Assembly: GCF_000308295.2 (NCBI RefSeq) | Contig: NZ_HG326652.1 | Span: 2,081,732 to 2,145,731, forward strand | DNA: 64,000 nt | Source of the DNA: Afipia birgiae 34632 | GTDB lineage: Bacteria; Pseudomonadota; Alphaproteobacteria; Rhizobiales; Xanthobacteraceae | Direction: 5' to 3' | Shown: piece by piece, positions 35,783 to 44,510 of the stretch | How positions within the stretch are numbered: position 1 is the stretch's first letter | Layout of the letters: each line of letters begins with the position of its first letter | Made by a program: the position numbers and the translations under genes | Notes under the pieces: model-generated | The model's input: only the letters and a program-made list of their open reading frames with translations | Databases searched by the model: none | Told to the model about the DNA's origin: nothing

Positions 35783-36757
35783 TTAGTTGGTCTTTTTGGC
35801 GAGCCCGAGCGTATCGATCACCTTGCGTTCGGAGTCGGTGACCTCGGCGACGAACTTCTTGTAGTCTTCGGTGTTCTTGTAGTTCGCGACCATGTCGAAC
35901 TTCGCCAGCGTCGCGATAACCGCCGGATCTTCGATCGCTTTCTTGAAGGCGTCGTGGAGCTTGGCCACGATCTTCGGGTCCATGCCCTTGGGGCCTGCGA
36001 TACCGAACGGCGAATCGTAGACCATCGAATAGCCGAGTTCATTGAGCGTCGGTGCATCGGGAAAGTTCGGTGAACGCTTCGATGTCCACACCATCAGCAG
36101 GCGCAGCTTGCCGGCGTCGACCAGCGGTCGCCATCCGGTGGAATCAGCCTGCAGCATGGTGTGGTTGCCGAGCACCGCGGCGTTGGTTTCCGCGCCGCCC
36201 TTGAACGGCACCTGCGTCAGCTTGATTCCGGCTTTTCCGGCGATCTGCTCCATCCCGATATGAAGCGATGTTCCGGCTCCCGGCGTCGCATACGTCACCT
36301 TGCCGGGATTGGCCTTGGCGAAATCGACTACGTCCTTCCAGGTCTTGAACTGCGAGTCCGCGTTGGTGGTCACACCGAAGGTGTAGCCGGTCAGGTGCAC
36401 GATGTAGGTAAAATCCTTGTCGGGATTCCACGACACGTCCTGCATCAACGGAAGCCGGAACACCGTGATCGGGATCTGCGAAATGGTGTAGCCGTCCGGC
36501 TTCGCCGCCGCAGCCATCGTCGCCGGGCCGACCGTGCCACCGCCCCCGGCCTTGTTATCCACGACAATCGGCTGGCCAAGGACCTTTGACGCGCTTTCGG
36601 CGATCGCGCGCATGGAAATGTCGGTCGAGCCGCCTGCGGGCCACGGCACGATCAATGTGATCGGCTTGGTGGGATACTCCTGCGCCATTGCGACACCGCA
36701 AACCGCTGCGAACGCAGCCGCGGCCAATCCGGTCTTCAGTACGGTTCGATAAGTCAT
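35783..36757 (-). CDS. tctC: Tripartite tricarboxylate transporter substrate-binding protein (Bug family)
   Basis: A 324-residue extracytoplasmic receptor. The Sec signal MTYRTVLKTGLAAAAFAAVCGVAMAQ is followed by the Bug hallmark EYPTKPITLIVPWPAGGSTDISMRAIAESASKVLGQPIVVDNKAGGGGTVG. Later ANPGKVTYATPGAGTSLHIGMEQIAGKAGIKLTQVPFKGGAETNAAVLGNH is the carboxylate-clamp region. It is the first gene of tctCBA, and its promoter faces nikR across a 346-base gap. The ligand is unknown. Confidence 0.92.
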   Translation of the reverse strand: MTYRTVLKTGLAAAAFAAVCGVAMAQEYPTKPITLIVPWPAGGSTDISMRAIAESASKVLGQPIVVDNKAGGGGTVGPATMAAAAKPDGYTISQIPITVFRLPLMQDVSWNPDKDFTYIVHLTGYTFGVTTNADSQFKTWKDVVDFAKANPGKVTYATPGAGTSLHIGMEQIAGKAGIKLTQVPFKGGAETNAAVLGNHTMLQADSTGWRPLVDAGKLRLLMVWTSKRSPNFPDAPTLNELGYSMVYDSPFGIAGPKGMDPKIVAKLHDAFKKAIEDPAVIATLAKFDMVANYKNTEDYKKFVAEVTDSERKVIDTLGLAKKTN

Positions 36758-37103
36758 TGATCATTTCTCCCTTGGCGGCTCGTGATGTGTCCGAACCTGT
36801 CTTGTTCTATTTTTATGGAGTGATGATCCCCGAAATCAGCGCGAAAGAAAAGCAAGGAGACGCATGAAGGCGCAGTTATTGCGACGCATCACGCTGCTCC
36901 GCCATATGATCCCAGAATGTTCTGCCTCGAACGGCCTCTCGTTCGCTTAGCGAAACAGGCCGCCCCACATTCAGACACCACACCGCATACGTTCGGCAAA
37001 TCTGCCGCTTTTGACATCATCAAATCGGGCCCAACGAGACCTGCGGATCGGATATGCTTACGGAACCATCAGCATCCGGCGGTGGCCGGAACGGAGCCCT
37101 TCA
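36758..37103. other. Divergent gap between tctC and nikR with one stem-loop
   Basis: Neither strand holds a convincing gene. An open frame runs from 37011 into nikR but lacks family similarity before 37104. A stem-loop at 36932-36962 pairs CGGCCT with AGGCCG and TTCGCT with AGCGAA. I could not find a GTATGA/TCATAC-type NikR site. Promoters for both divergent genes must be here. Confidence 0.6.
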
Positions 37104-37559
37104 ATGCACCGCGTGACCATCACCCTTGACGACGATCTCATGGCGGACCTGGACCGCATGATCGAGCAGCACGGCTATCAGAACCGTTCCGAAGCCATCC
37201 GTGATTTCGCCCGAGCCGGAATGCAGCAGGCCGAACAGGACGCCGGGAAGGCCGGCGGCGAATGCGTCGCCGCGCTGGTTTATGTCTACGATCACGCCGC
37301 GCGTGATCTCTCCAGCCGCCTGGTCAACAACTTCCACGACCACCATGATCTGTCGCTGGCGACGCTGCATGTGCATCTAGACAACTACAACTGCATGGAG
37401 ATCACTGCGCTGAAGGGCCGGACCGCCGACGTGCAGCACCTGGCCGATCACGTCATTGCAGAGCGCGGGGTGCGCTATGGCCGCGTGGTGATGATCCCCA
37501 CCGACCCCGGCGCAAAACCGTCCGCTGCGCGCAAGCGTCAGGCGCACCGGCACACCTGA
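37104..37559 (+). CDS. nikR: Nickel-responsive regulator NikR
   Basis: A 151-residue ribbon-helix-helix repressor. MHRVTITLDDDLMADLDRMIEQHGYQNRSEAIRDFARAG (1-39) is the DNA-binding domain. The ACT-like metal-binding domain follows with the NikR nickel ligands His78, His89, His91 and Cys97 (FHDHHDLSLATLHVHLDNYNCME). The ATG at 37104, after CGGAG, is chosen over upstream in-frame codons because the family begins exactly here. No nickel transport genes (nikABCDE, nikMNQO) or urease genes are in the window. A metal-dependent M20 amidohydrolase follows 33-51 bases downstream and may be co-transcribed. Upstream, divergent, is tctCBA. Confidence 0.9.
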   Translation: MHRVTITLDDDLMADLDRMIEQHGYQNRSEAIRDFARAGMQQAEQDAGKAGGECVAALVYVYDHAARDLSSRLVNNFHDHHDLSLATLHVHLDNYNCMEITALKGRTADVQHLADHVIAERGVRYGRVVMIPTDPGAKPSAARKRQAHRHT

Positions 37560-37592
37560 TAAGACGTTCAAGCTGATGCGCCTCACCTCAAC

Positions 37593-38879
37593 ATGCGGTA
37601 TCGATCCAACATGACAAAAGCCAGATCCAATCTTCAGATCGATTCCGCTCGCCTTTGGGGTGACATCCACGAAACCGCGAAATTCGGCGCGACGCCCAAA
37701 GGCGGTGTGAAGCGCCTCACCCTTGGCGCCGAGGACAAACACGTGCGCGACTGGTTCCGCGCCGCCTGCGAAGCGGCGGGGTGCGAGGTTCGCGTCGATG
37801 CGCTGGGCACCATGTTCGCGATCCGATCCGGCCGCGACATGTCGAAGCCGCCGATCGGGATTGGCTCCCACCTCGATACCCAACCGACCGGCGGCAAGTA
37901 CGACGGCATTCTCGGCACCCTCGCCGCGCTGGAAGTCGTCCGCGCCATGAACGACGCCGGGATCGAGACCGACATTCCTGTCTGCGTTTGCAACTGGACC
38001 AACGAGGAAGGCTCACGCTATGCGCCGGCGATGATGGCGTCTGCCGCCTATGCTGGCGACTACACTACTGACGATATTCTCAGCCGCAAGGATGCCGACG
38101 GCATCACCGTCGCAGACGCGCTCGACACCATCGGCTATCGCGGCGCGGAGGCGGTCGGGAAGCAGCAGTTCAGCGCCTTCGTCGAACTGCACATTGAGCA
38201 GGGGCCGCTGTTAGAGGCAGAAAACAAGACCATCGGCGTGGTCGATCGCGGCCAGGGCATCATGTGGTACAACGGCTCGATTGCCGGTTTCGCCAGCCAT
38301 GCCGGGACCACCCCGATGCCGCTGCGCAAGGATGCCCTCGCAGCATTTTCCGAAGTTGTGCTTGCGGTTGAAAGAATCGCGCGTGATCTCGGGCCGAACG
38401 CGGTCGGCACCATCGGCGAAATCAAGATCGACAATCCGTCGCGCAACGTCATCCCCGGTGACCTCGCTTTCACCGTGGACATTCGCAGTTCAGAGTCAGC
38501 CACGCTGGACAAACTGCACGATGCGCTGCAAAGCGCGGTCGCAGAGATTGTAGTTCGTCGTAACGTGAAGATCACGGTTGAGCAAATCTGGCGCAAGGAG
38601 CCAACTGTGTTCGACACAAAATTGGTCGATGCGGTCGAGGCCGCAACCAAGGAGATCGGCTACAGCCATCGCCGCATCACGTCCGGCGCGGGACATGACG
38701 CCTGCAACCTCGCAGGCGTGGTTCCGGCGGCAATGATCTTCGTGCCCTGCAAGGACGGCATCAGCCATAATGAACTGGAAGATGCGACACAGGCCGATTG
38801 CACCGCAGGCGCAAACGTACTGCTGCATACCGTTCTCTCGCTCGCGGGCATTGCATCTGCGCCGAAAGCGGGTGGCTAG
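37593..38879 (+). CDS. M20-family N-carbamoyl-amino-acid/allantoate amidohydrolase
   Basis: A 428-residue binuclear-metal hydrolase of the hydantoinase/carbamoylase branch of peptidase family M20. Metal-site motifs are GIGSHLDTQPTGGKYDGILG (His and Asp), NEEGSRYAP (Glu), ELHIEQGPLLE (His) and GISHNELED (His). The substrate would be N-carbamoyl-L-amino acid, allantoate or a ureido acid, releasing ammonia and CO2. These enzymes use Mn, Ni, Co or Zn in vitro. It follows nikR closely, so a nickel link is possible. An alternative in-frame ATG at 37611 begins MTKARSNLQ. The substrate is not resolvable from sequence. Confidence 0.88.
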   Translation: MRYRSNMTKARSNLQIDSARLWGDIHETAKFGATPKGGVKRLTLGAEDKHVRDWFRAACEAAGCEVRVDALGTMFAIRSGRDMSKPPIGIGSHLDTQPTGGKYDGILGTLAALEVVRAMNDAGIETDIPVCVCNWTNEEGSRYAPAMMASAAYAGDYTTDDILSRKDADGITVADALDTIGYRGAEAVGKQQFSAFVELHIEQGPLLEAENKTIGVVDRGQGIMWYNGSIAGFASHAGTTPMPLRKDALAAFSEVVLAVERIARDLGPNAVGTIGEIKIDNPSRNVIPGDLAFTVDIRSSESATLDKLHDALQSAVAEIVVRRNVKITVEQIWRKEPTVFDTKLVDAVEAATKEIGYSHRRITSGAGHDACNLAGVVPAAMIFVPCKDGISHNELEDATQADCTAGANVLLHTVLSLAGIASAPKAGG

Positions 38880-38908
38880 AATTTGACCTCGATAAGATGC
38901 ACATTCAG

Positions 38909-39022
38909 CGTCGTCCCGGCGAACGCCGGGACCCATCGCCCCTAGCCTCTCAGCAAGACACGTCATACATCCCGCACAATATTCCGCGACATGGATAGGT
39001 CCCGGCCTTCGCCCGGACGACC
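38909..39022. repeat. Interspersed palindromic element (CGTCGTCCCGG type)
   Basis: The left arm at 38909-38936 (CGTCGTCCCGG...CGGGACCCAT) is itself a hairpin, GTCCCGGCGAACGCCGGGAC. The right arm at 38991-39022 (ATGGATAGGTCCCGG...CCGGACGACC) is its inverted counterpart with small differences, so the whole 114 bp can fold back. This motif type is common between genes in Bradyrhizobiaceae chromosomes. It lies between two genes of the same strand. Confidence 0.8.
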
Positions 39023-39060
39023 AGCGAAATTTCTTCCATCGACTGAAAGCTCCGTTCCGC

Positions 39061-41160
39061 ATGACTTCAAAAGTTGCCAATCCGCCTGTCGCCCCGCGCC
39101 GTCCTCACAGCTTCTCGCACCACGGCATCACCGTGACCGACGATTATGCGTGGCTGAAGGACGAGAACTGGCAGGAGGTGCTGCGCGAACCATCAGTGCT
39201 CAAGCCGGACATCCGCGCCTACCTCGAAGCCGAGAATGCCTACGCCGACACCGTGCTGGGCCATACGGCTCCGTTGCAGCAGAAGCTTGTCGCGGAAATG
39301 CGCGGGCGCATCAAGGAGGACGATTCCAGCGTCCCCTCGCCCGACGGGCCGTTTGCCTATTTTCACAAATATCGCGAAGGTGGTCAGCACGAGCAGATCG
39401 CACGGCAGCCCCGTGACGGCGGCGAGGCGCAGTTCATCATCGACGGCGATCAACTGGCCAAGCAGACCGAATACTTCAGGTTCGGTGAAGCGCGACACTC
39501 ACCTGACCATACGCTTGAAGCCTGGAGCGCGGATGTTCGCGGCTCCGAATACTTCACCATTCGCGTGCGCGACTGGGAGAGCGGCAATGATTCCGCCGAC
39601 ATCGTCGAGGAGACCGATGGCGGCATCGTCTGGGCTGCGGATTCGAAATCATTCTTCTATGTGAAGCTTGACGACAACCACCGCCCGATGCAGGTCTATC
39701 GCCACATCCTCGGCACCCAGCAGTCCAACGACACGCTGGTCTACGAGGAAAGTGATTCCGGCTGGTTCACGCATATCCATGAAAGCGCGAGCGGGCGCTT
39801 CTGCGTGATTGCAGGTGGCGATCACGAAACGTCCGAGCAGCGGCTGATCGATCTGAGCGCGCCCGAAGCTCAGCCGCGCCTGATCGCACCGCGCGAGGAA
39901 GGCGTGCAGTATTCGATTGCCGACCGCGGCAATCAGCTTTTCATCCTGACAAACGCTGACGACGCCATCGATTTCAAGATCGTCACTGCACCGCTGGCTT
40001 CGCCCGCGCGCAAGAACTGGCGCGACCTGATCCCGTACCGCCCCGGCACCTACATCATCGATGTCGAGCTTTACTCCGGTCATCTGGTGCGGATGGAGCG
40101 CACCAACGCGCTGCCCTCCATTATCATCCGCGATCTTGCGACCTTGCAGGAACACGCTATCGCCTTCGATGAAGCTGCCTATTCGCTCGGCACCATCGGC
40201 GGTTACGAATTCGATACGACGCAGATCCGGTTTTCCTATTCGTCGATGACGACACCGTCGGAAGTATTCGACTACAACATGGTCAGCCGCGAGCGCGTGC
40301 TTCGCAAGCGCCAGGAAATCCCCTCCGGTCACGATCCGGCGAACTACGTGACAACGCGCGTCATGGCGACGTCCCACGACGGCGCGCAGGTACCGGTGTC
40401 GATCCTCCACCGCAAGGACCTCAACCGCGACGGCAGCGCGCCGCTGCTGCTCTACGGTTACGGCTCCTACGGCAGCGCGATGCCGGCGTCGTTCTCCGCC
40501 AACCGGCTGTCATTGGTCGACCGCGGCTTTGTTTATGCCATCGCGCATATCCGCGGCGGCGCGGACAAGGGCTGGGGCTGGTATCTCGACGGCAAGCGCG
40601 AGAAGAAGACCAACACCTTCGACGATTTCGCCGCCGCAGGCCGCGCGCTGATCGAAGCGAAATACACCTCGGCGAAGAAGATCGTCGGTCACGGCGGCAG
40701 CGCCGGCGGGATGCTGATGGGTGCGGTGGCGAACCGCTCGGGAGAACTATTTGCGGGCATCGTCGCCGAAGTGCCGTTCGTCGACGTGCTGAACACCATG
40801 CTCGACGAGTCATTGCCGCTGACGCCGCCGGAATGGCCCGAATGGGGCAATCCGATCGAAAGCGTGGCCGATTTCAAGACTATTCTGTCGTATTCGCCAT
40901 ACGACAACGTCGCCGCGAAAGATTATCCCGCCATTCTCGCGATGGGCGGGCTCGCCGATCCGCGCGTGACGTATTGGGAGCCGGCAAAATGGATCGCACG
41001 GTTGCGGCCGCTGATGACGGGCGGCGGGCCGGTCCTGCTGCGCACCAACATGGGCGCAGGCCATGGCGGCGCGTCCGGGCGTTTCAACCGGCTGGACGAA
41101 ATCGCAATCGCCTATGCATTTGCATTATGGGCGGTAGGATTGGCGGACACAGGCTCATAA
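39061..41160 (+). CDS. ptrB: Oligopeptidase B (prolyl oligopeptidase family S9A)
   Basis: A 699-residue serine peptidase. The N-terminal beta-propeller region starts PPVAPRRPHSFSHHGITVTDDYAWLKDENWQEVL. The C-terminal alpha/beta-hydrolase domain carries GHGGSAGGMLMGAVANR with the nucleophile Ser (about 544). The Asp is in the GLADPRVTYWEPAKW region and the His in NMGAGHGGASGRF. These are features of oligopeptidase B, which cleaves short peptides after basic residues in the cytoplasm. Its length is typical. It is preceded by a palindromic repeat element and followed by a 269-base gap. Confidence 0.92.
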   Translation: MTSKVANPPVAPRRPHSFSHHGITVTDDYAWLKDENWQEVLREPSVLKPDIRAYLEAENAYADTVLGHTAPLQQKLVAEMRGRIKEDDSSVPSPDGPFAYFHKYREGGQHEQIARQPRDGGEAQFIIDGDQLAKQTEYFRFGEARHSPDHTLEAWSADVRGSEYFTIRVRDWESGNDSADIVEETDGGIVWAADSKSFFYVKLDDNHRPMQVYRHILGTQQSNDTLVYEESDSGWFTHIHESASGRFCVIAGGDHETSEQRLIDLSAPEAQPRLIAPREEGVQYSIADRGNQLFILTNADDAIDFKIVTAPLASPARKNWRDLIPYRPGTYIIDVELYSGHLVRMERTNALPSIIIRDLATLQEHAIAFDEAAYSLGTIGGYEFDTTQIRFSYSSMTTPSEVFDYNMVSRERVLRKRQEIPSGHDPANYVTTRVMATSHDGAQVPVSILHRKDLNRDGSAPLLLYGYGSYGSAMPASFSANRLSLVDRGFVYAIAHIRGGADKGWGWYLDGKREKKTNTFDDFAAAGRALIEAKYTSAKKIVGHGGSAGGMLMGAVANRSGELFAGIVAEVPFVDVLNTMLDESLPLTPPEWPEWGNPIESVADFKTILSYSPYDNVAAKDYPAILAMGGLADPRVTYWEPAKWIARLRPLMTGGGPVLLRTNMGAGHGGASGRFNRLDEIAIAYAFALWAVGLADTGS

Positions 41161-41429
41161 AACCGATTTCTCCGACGCACATTCAATGTCACAACATCGA
41201 TAGCACTTTCGGTTAGGAGTTGAAATTTCTCCAACCAACTGCAGCGACGACGGGTCTCGTCCTGTGCCGGGACCGGTCGTGGAAACATTTCCTCTTATCT
41301 CTCGGGTAATTTCATCGCGCCCGTATCACGCACCATGAAATCCGCTTCCGTTGCAGCGCGTCATGACGCGTCGCCGTTCTCCGCCCATACTCCTACGCTT
41401 CCGACTCGCCTGCTGTCCGGAATTCCCGC
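41161..41429. other. Gap with two inverted repeats before the MFS gene
   Basis: A small stem GGTTAGGAG/CTCCAACC (41211-41236) may help end oligopeptidase B transcription, although no T-run follows. A second, ACGACGGGTCTCG (41247-41259) against CGGGACCGGTCGT (41268-41280), pairs at 11 of 13 positions. No gene is seen. The MFS promoter should be in the right half. Confidence 0.5.
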
Positions 41430-42725
41430 ATGCTCCGCCTGCCCTTCTATTACGGCTGGATCATTGTCGCCGTAACCTTCATCACCATGGGCATCGGCGT
41501 GAATGCCCGCACCTCGTTCTCGCTGTTCTTTTCGCCGATCGTTGACGAGTTCGGCTGGGATCGCGGCATTACCGCAGGCGCCTTCTCCGTCGGCTTTCTG
41601 GTCTCGGCGCTGCTCAGTCCCTTGATAGGCAAGCTGATGGACCGCAGCGGTCCACGCGTCGTGATGGAGCTTGGCGTGGTGCTGATGGGCGCGGGCCTGT
41701 TGCTCGCGCCGCTGACGACGCAGCCGTGGCATCTCTATGTCACGATTGGATGCCTCGTCGGTGCGGGCAGCATTTGTCTCGGTTACTCTGGCCAGTCGCT
41801 GTTTCTGCCGAACTGGTTCGTCCGGCGCCGGGGCCTCGCGGTGGGCCTCGCCTTCGCCGGTGTCGGCATCGGATCCATCATTATCCTGCCGTGGGTGCAG
41901 TTCCTGATCGACAAGAGCGGCTGGCGCGCCGCGAGCTGGGCGATGGGCATTCTCGTTCTTGTCGCACTGATCCCGCTCAATCTGCTGCTGCGCAAACGCC
42001 CCGAGGACATCGGGCTGCAGCCGGACGGCGACGCTGCGCCCACCGCAACGACGGTTGCACCTCCGTCGAACATCGTCGATCCGGCATGGGCCGCAACCGA
42101 CTGGACGCTCGGCCTCGCCGTGCGCACCGCGCGGTTCTGGTGGATTTCGCTGGGCTATTTTTGCGGCCTCTATGTCTGGTACGCCGTGCAGGTGCATCAG
42201 ACCAAGTATCTCGTCGAGATCGGGTTCAGTTCGACCTCCGCCGCATGGGCGCTGGGCATGGTCAGTCTGATCGGCATTCCGGGACAGATCGCGCTCGGCT
42301 ATCTCTCGGACCGCATCGGCCGTGAATGGATCTGGACCGTATCGAGTCTCGGCTTCGCGATCTGCTTCGCGGCGTTGATCGCCTTGCAGTTCACACCGAC
42401 GCTGCTGCTGGTATACGTCATGGTCATTGTGCAGGGATTCCTCGGCTACGGCTTCACGTCCATCATGGGCGCAGTGGTCGCCGAAATCTTCCAGGGCAAG
42501 CATTTCGGGACGATCTTCGGCACCATCGGGTTCACCGCACTGGCCGGCGGCGCAGCGGGGCCTTGGGTGACCGGCATCCTGCACGACATCTACGGCGACT
42601 ATACGCTGGCTTTCATCATTGGCATTGCGATGAGCGCATTGTCCGCCGCCGCAATCTGGCTCGCATCTCCCGGAAAGATCCGCGCCGTTGCGGGCCGCAT
42701 GGACCGGATCGCGAAGGCAGCCTAA
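41430..42725 (+). CDS. MFS transporter (OFA/MCT-like)
   Basis: A 431-residue major facilitator with 12 predicted membrane segments. The opening PFYYGWIIVAVTFITMGIGVNARTSFSLFFSPIVDEFGWDRGITAGAFSVGFLVSALLSPLIGKLMDRSGPR contains the first intracellular loop motif G-x-L-x-D-R. This start (FYYGW...F...E.GWSR) is typical of the oxalate/formate antiporter or monocarboxylate subgroup. It likely moves a small organic acid. The divergent catabolic pair downstream (hydroxyacid dehydrogenase, RraA-like aldolase) is compatible with that. The stop overlaps the next, convergent, gene by four bases. Confidence 0.88.
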   Translation: MLRLPFYYGWIIVAVTFITMGIGVNARTSFSLFFSPIVDEFGWDRGITAGAFSVGFLVSALLSPLIGKLMDRSGPRVVMELGVVLMGAGLLLAPLTTQPWHLYVTIGCLVGAGSICLGYSGQSLFLPNWFVRRRGLAVGLAFAGVGIGSIIILPWVQFLIDKSGWRAASWAMGILVLVALIPLNLLLRKRPEDIGLQPDGDAAPTATTVAPPSNIVDPAWAATDWTLGLAVRTARFWWISLGYFCGLYVWYAVQVHQTKYLVEIGFSSTSAAWALGMVSLIGIPGQIALGYLSDRIGREWIWTVSSLGFAICFAALIALQFTPTLLLVYVMVIVQGFLGYGFTSIMGAVVAEIFQGKHFGTIFGTIGFTALAGGAAGPWVTGILHDIYGDYTLAFIIGIAMSALSAAAIWLASPGKIRAVAGRMDRIAKAA

Positions 42726-43327
42726 AGCCCGATCTGCACCGGATAGCCTTCGCGCAGCGCATTGACGATCGATGGCGGTGTCAGAAGCTTTGCGTCAGTG
42801 AGACTCGTCAACGTCCGGCTGTAACCAGCGAATGACCAGCGCCAGGCCTCATTGTTCGCGATCAGGTAACTCTCGCCTTCACTGGTCACCATCGACCCAT
42901 TCGGCAGCTTGAGCGCAGCGGTGTGCAACGGATGCAGCCGCTTCTCGCGGCGATCGATCCGTTCGCCGTGAAGCACGGCGTCCATCTCGGTCGCGTAAGG
43001 TTTTGCGTAGCCGTTGCCTTTGGCCCATGCATCACGAAATGTCGTCGCATCGTCCCGGCGGCAATAGAAGCATGGACGATGTCCCGCCGCGAAAGATGTC
43101 GCTTCGTCGAGGAAGAATAGCTCGGTCCAGCTTCGTCCGCCCATCACCTTGCGCCTGCGTCCGCGAAATTCGCAGACGCAGGTGATCCATGCCTTCGACG
43201 ACCAGCGCCGGTTCAGCAGTGTCTTCGTCGCCGGATCGTGGATGATGCCGCGATTGCCGGTGAAGCGGCCGCGATGCCCGGTCGCTACGATCTCACCGAA
43301 CGGCGATACGCGGTTCTGGAGAGGCAT
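42722..43327 (-). CDS. Conserved protein of unknown function with CxxC
   Basis: A 201-residue cytoplasmic protein I do not recognise as a characterised family. It starts MPLQNRVSPFGEIVATGHRGRFTGNRGIIHDPATKTLLNRRWSSKAWITCVCEFRGRRRKVMGG. A GHRPCFYCRRDDATTFRDAW segment (about 93-112) has a Cys-x2-Cys pair and could bind metal. The remainder (HPLHTAALKLPNGSMVTSEGESYLIANNEAWRWSFAGYS) looks like a compact domain. The coding bias and Trp/Arg content look real. It begins three bases after the stop of the hydroxyacid dehydrogenase gene, so both may be in one transcript. Confidence 0.8.
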   Translation of the reverse strand: MPLQNRVSPFGEIVATGHRGRFTGNRGIIHDPATKTLLNRRWSSKAWITCVCEFRGRRRKVMGGRSWTELFFLDEATSFAAGHRPCFYCRRDDATTFRDAWAKGNGYAKPYATEMDAVLHGERIDRREKRLHPLHTAALKLPNGSMVTSEGESYLIANNEAWRWSFAGYSRTLTSLTDAKLLTPPSIVNALREGYPVQIGL

Positions 43328-43330
43328 GAA

Positions 43331-44320
43331 CTAGTTCAGCACATCCTGATTGATGACATTCTCGCGGATCGGCTTGCCGTCGAGCGCGCTGAGAATGTTC
43401 TTGGCGGTTTGCAGGCTCATGCGGTCAAGCGCTTCGCGGGTCACGCCCGCCAGGTGCGGCGCCGTGATGACGTTGTCGAGCTTGAATAGCGGATGATCCG
43501 GCCGCGGCGGCTCCTGCGCGAACACGTCGACGCCGGCTCCTGCGATCTTACCCGAAATGAGCGCCGCATGAAGCGCGTCCTCATCGACGATGCCGCCGCG
43601 CGCGGTGTTAATGAGATAGGCCGTGGGCTTCATCAACTGCAACTGCGCCATGCTGAACATGTTGACGGTTTCCGGCGATTTCGGACAGTGAATCGAGACG
43701 AAATCGGCGCGCGGCAGTGCCGTGTTGAGATCCGTCACGTACTCCGCCCCAGCTGCCTCGACCGCAGCGGCAGACTTGAACGGGTCATAGACCAGAACGT
43801 TCATCTCCATCGCAACCAGCCGCTTCACCGTCCGCGTGCCGATGCGACCAAAGCCGACCACCAGCGCCGTCTTACCGAGCAGGTCGAACGGGATCGCACC
43901 GAGACGCTTGGTCCAGTTGCCGCTCTTGACGATGCTATCCAGTTCGGTCGAACGCTTCGCCAGCCACAGCATCATGAACAGCGCGCATTCGGCGACCGAC
44001 GGCGAGTTCGCGATGCCGGTCGTCATCAGTGGAATTTTCTTGCCGCTCAGGGCTTTCACGTCCACCGCGTCGTAGCCGACGCCGATACGTGCAACCACCA
44101 TCATTTCCCCGGAGGAAATGATCTCGTTGGCGCCAAAGCCAGTGCCGCCGAGCGCTACGCCGTTAACCGGGGCGTGCTGCTTCAGCATTTCATTGAAATC
44201 CGGCGCGGAAATCGTGTTGGGAAACTCGATGGCCTCGATGTCGCTGCGCTCCCGAAACAGCGCCCAGCCGCCCGGCGACATGGTTTCCACAATCAGCAGT
44301 TTCTTCTTGTTGGTGGCCAT
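43331..44320 (-). CDS. D-isomer-specific 2-hydroxyacid dehydrogenase
   Basis: A 329-residue NAD(P)-dependent dehydrogenase. The nucleotide-binding motif is LVVGFGRIGTRTVKRLVAMEMNVLVYDP. The catalytic Arg lies in LINTARGGIVDEDALHAAL, Glu in the FAQEPPRPDHPLF segment, and His in ITAPHLAGVTREAL. It would interconvert a D-2-hydroxy acid and its 2-oxo acid. The open frame extends to 44458, but AGGGGATGAA precedes the ATG at 44320 (MATNKKKLLIVETMSPGGW), which fits the family start. It is divergent from the RraA-like gene across 190 bases and probably acts on a related metabolite. Substrate unknown. Confidence 0.88.
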   Translation of the reverse strand: MATNKKKLLIVETMSPGGWALFRERSDIEAIEFPNTISAPDFNEMLKQHAPVNGVALGGTGFGANEIISSGEMMVVARIGVGYDAVDVKALSGKKIPLMTTGIANSPSVAECALFMMLWLAKRSTELDSIVKSGNWTKRLGAIPFDLLGKTALVVGFGRIGTRTVKRLVAMEMNVLVYDPFKSAAAVEAAGAEYVTDLNTALPRADFVSIHCPKSPETVNMFSMAQLQLMKPTAYLINTARGGIVDEDALHAALISGKIAGAGVDVFAQEPPRPDHPLFKLDNVITAPHLAGVTREALDRMSLQTAKNILSALDGKPIRENVINQDVLN

Positions 44321-44510
44321 TTCATCCCCTGATGGTTTGTTGGTTTTCATTCCGCCGCGAGGCGCAAGCCGCCCATCATCGCCTTGTTTCACGCCTCCCC
44401 GCAAGCCGGGAAAGGAGCCGAACCGCGCCCTTGCAGCCGTCACTTTGCAAAGGCACACTCCCCGCGCCGCGTCGTTCGGATCGGCAGAAACAACAACAGG
44501 AGATCAACCC

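Noticed and set aside
37011-37103. 31-codon N-terminal extension of NikR
   Set aside because: The conserved ribbon-helix-helix begins exactly at the ATG at 37104, which has its own ribosome binding site; the extension has no family similarity.
36758-37103. NikR operator (GTATGA-N16-TCATAC type)
   Set aside because: Searched by eye on both strands; only partial resemblances were found.
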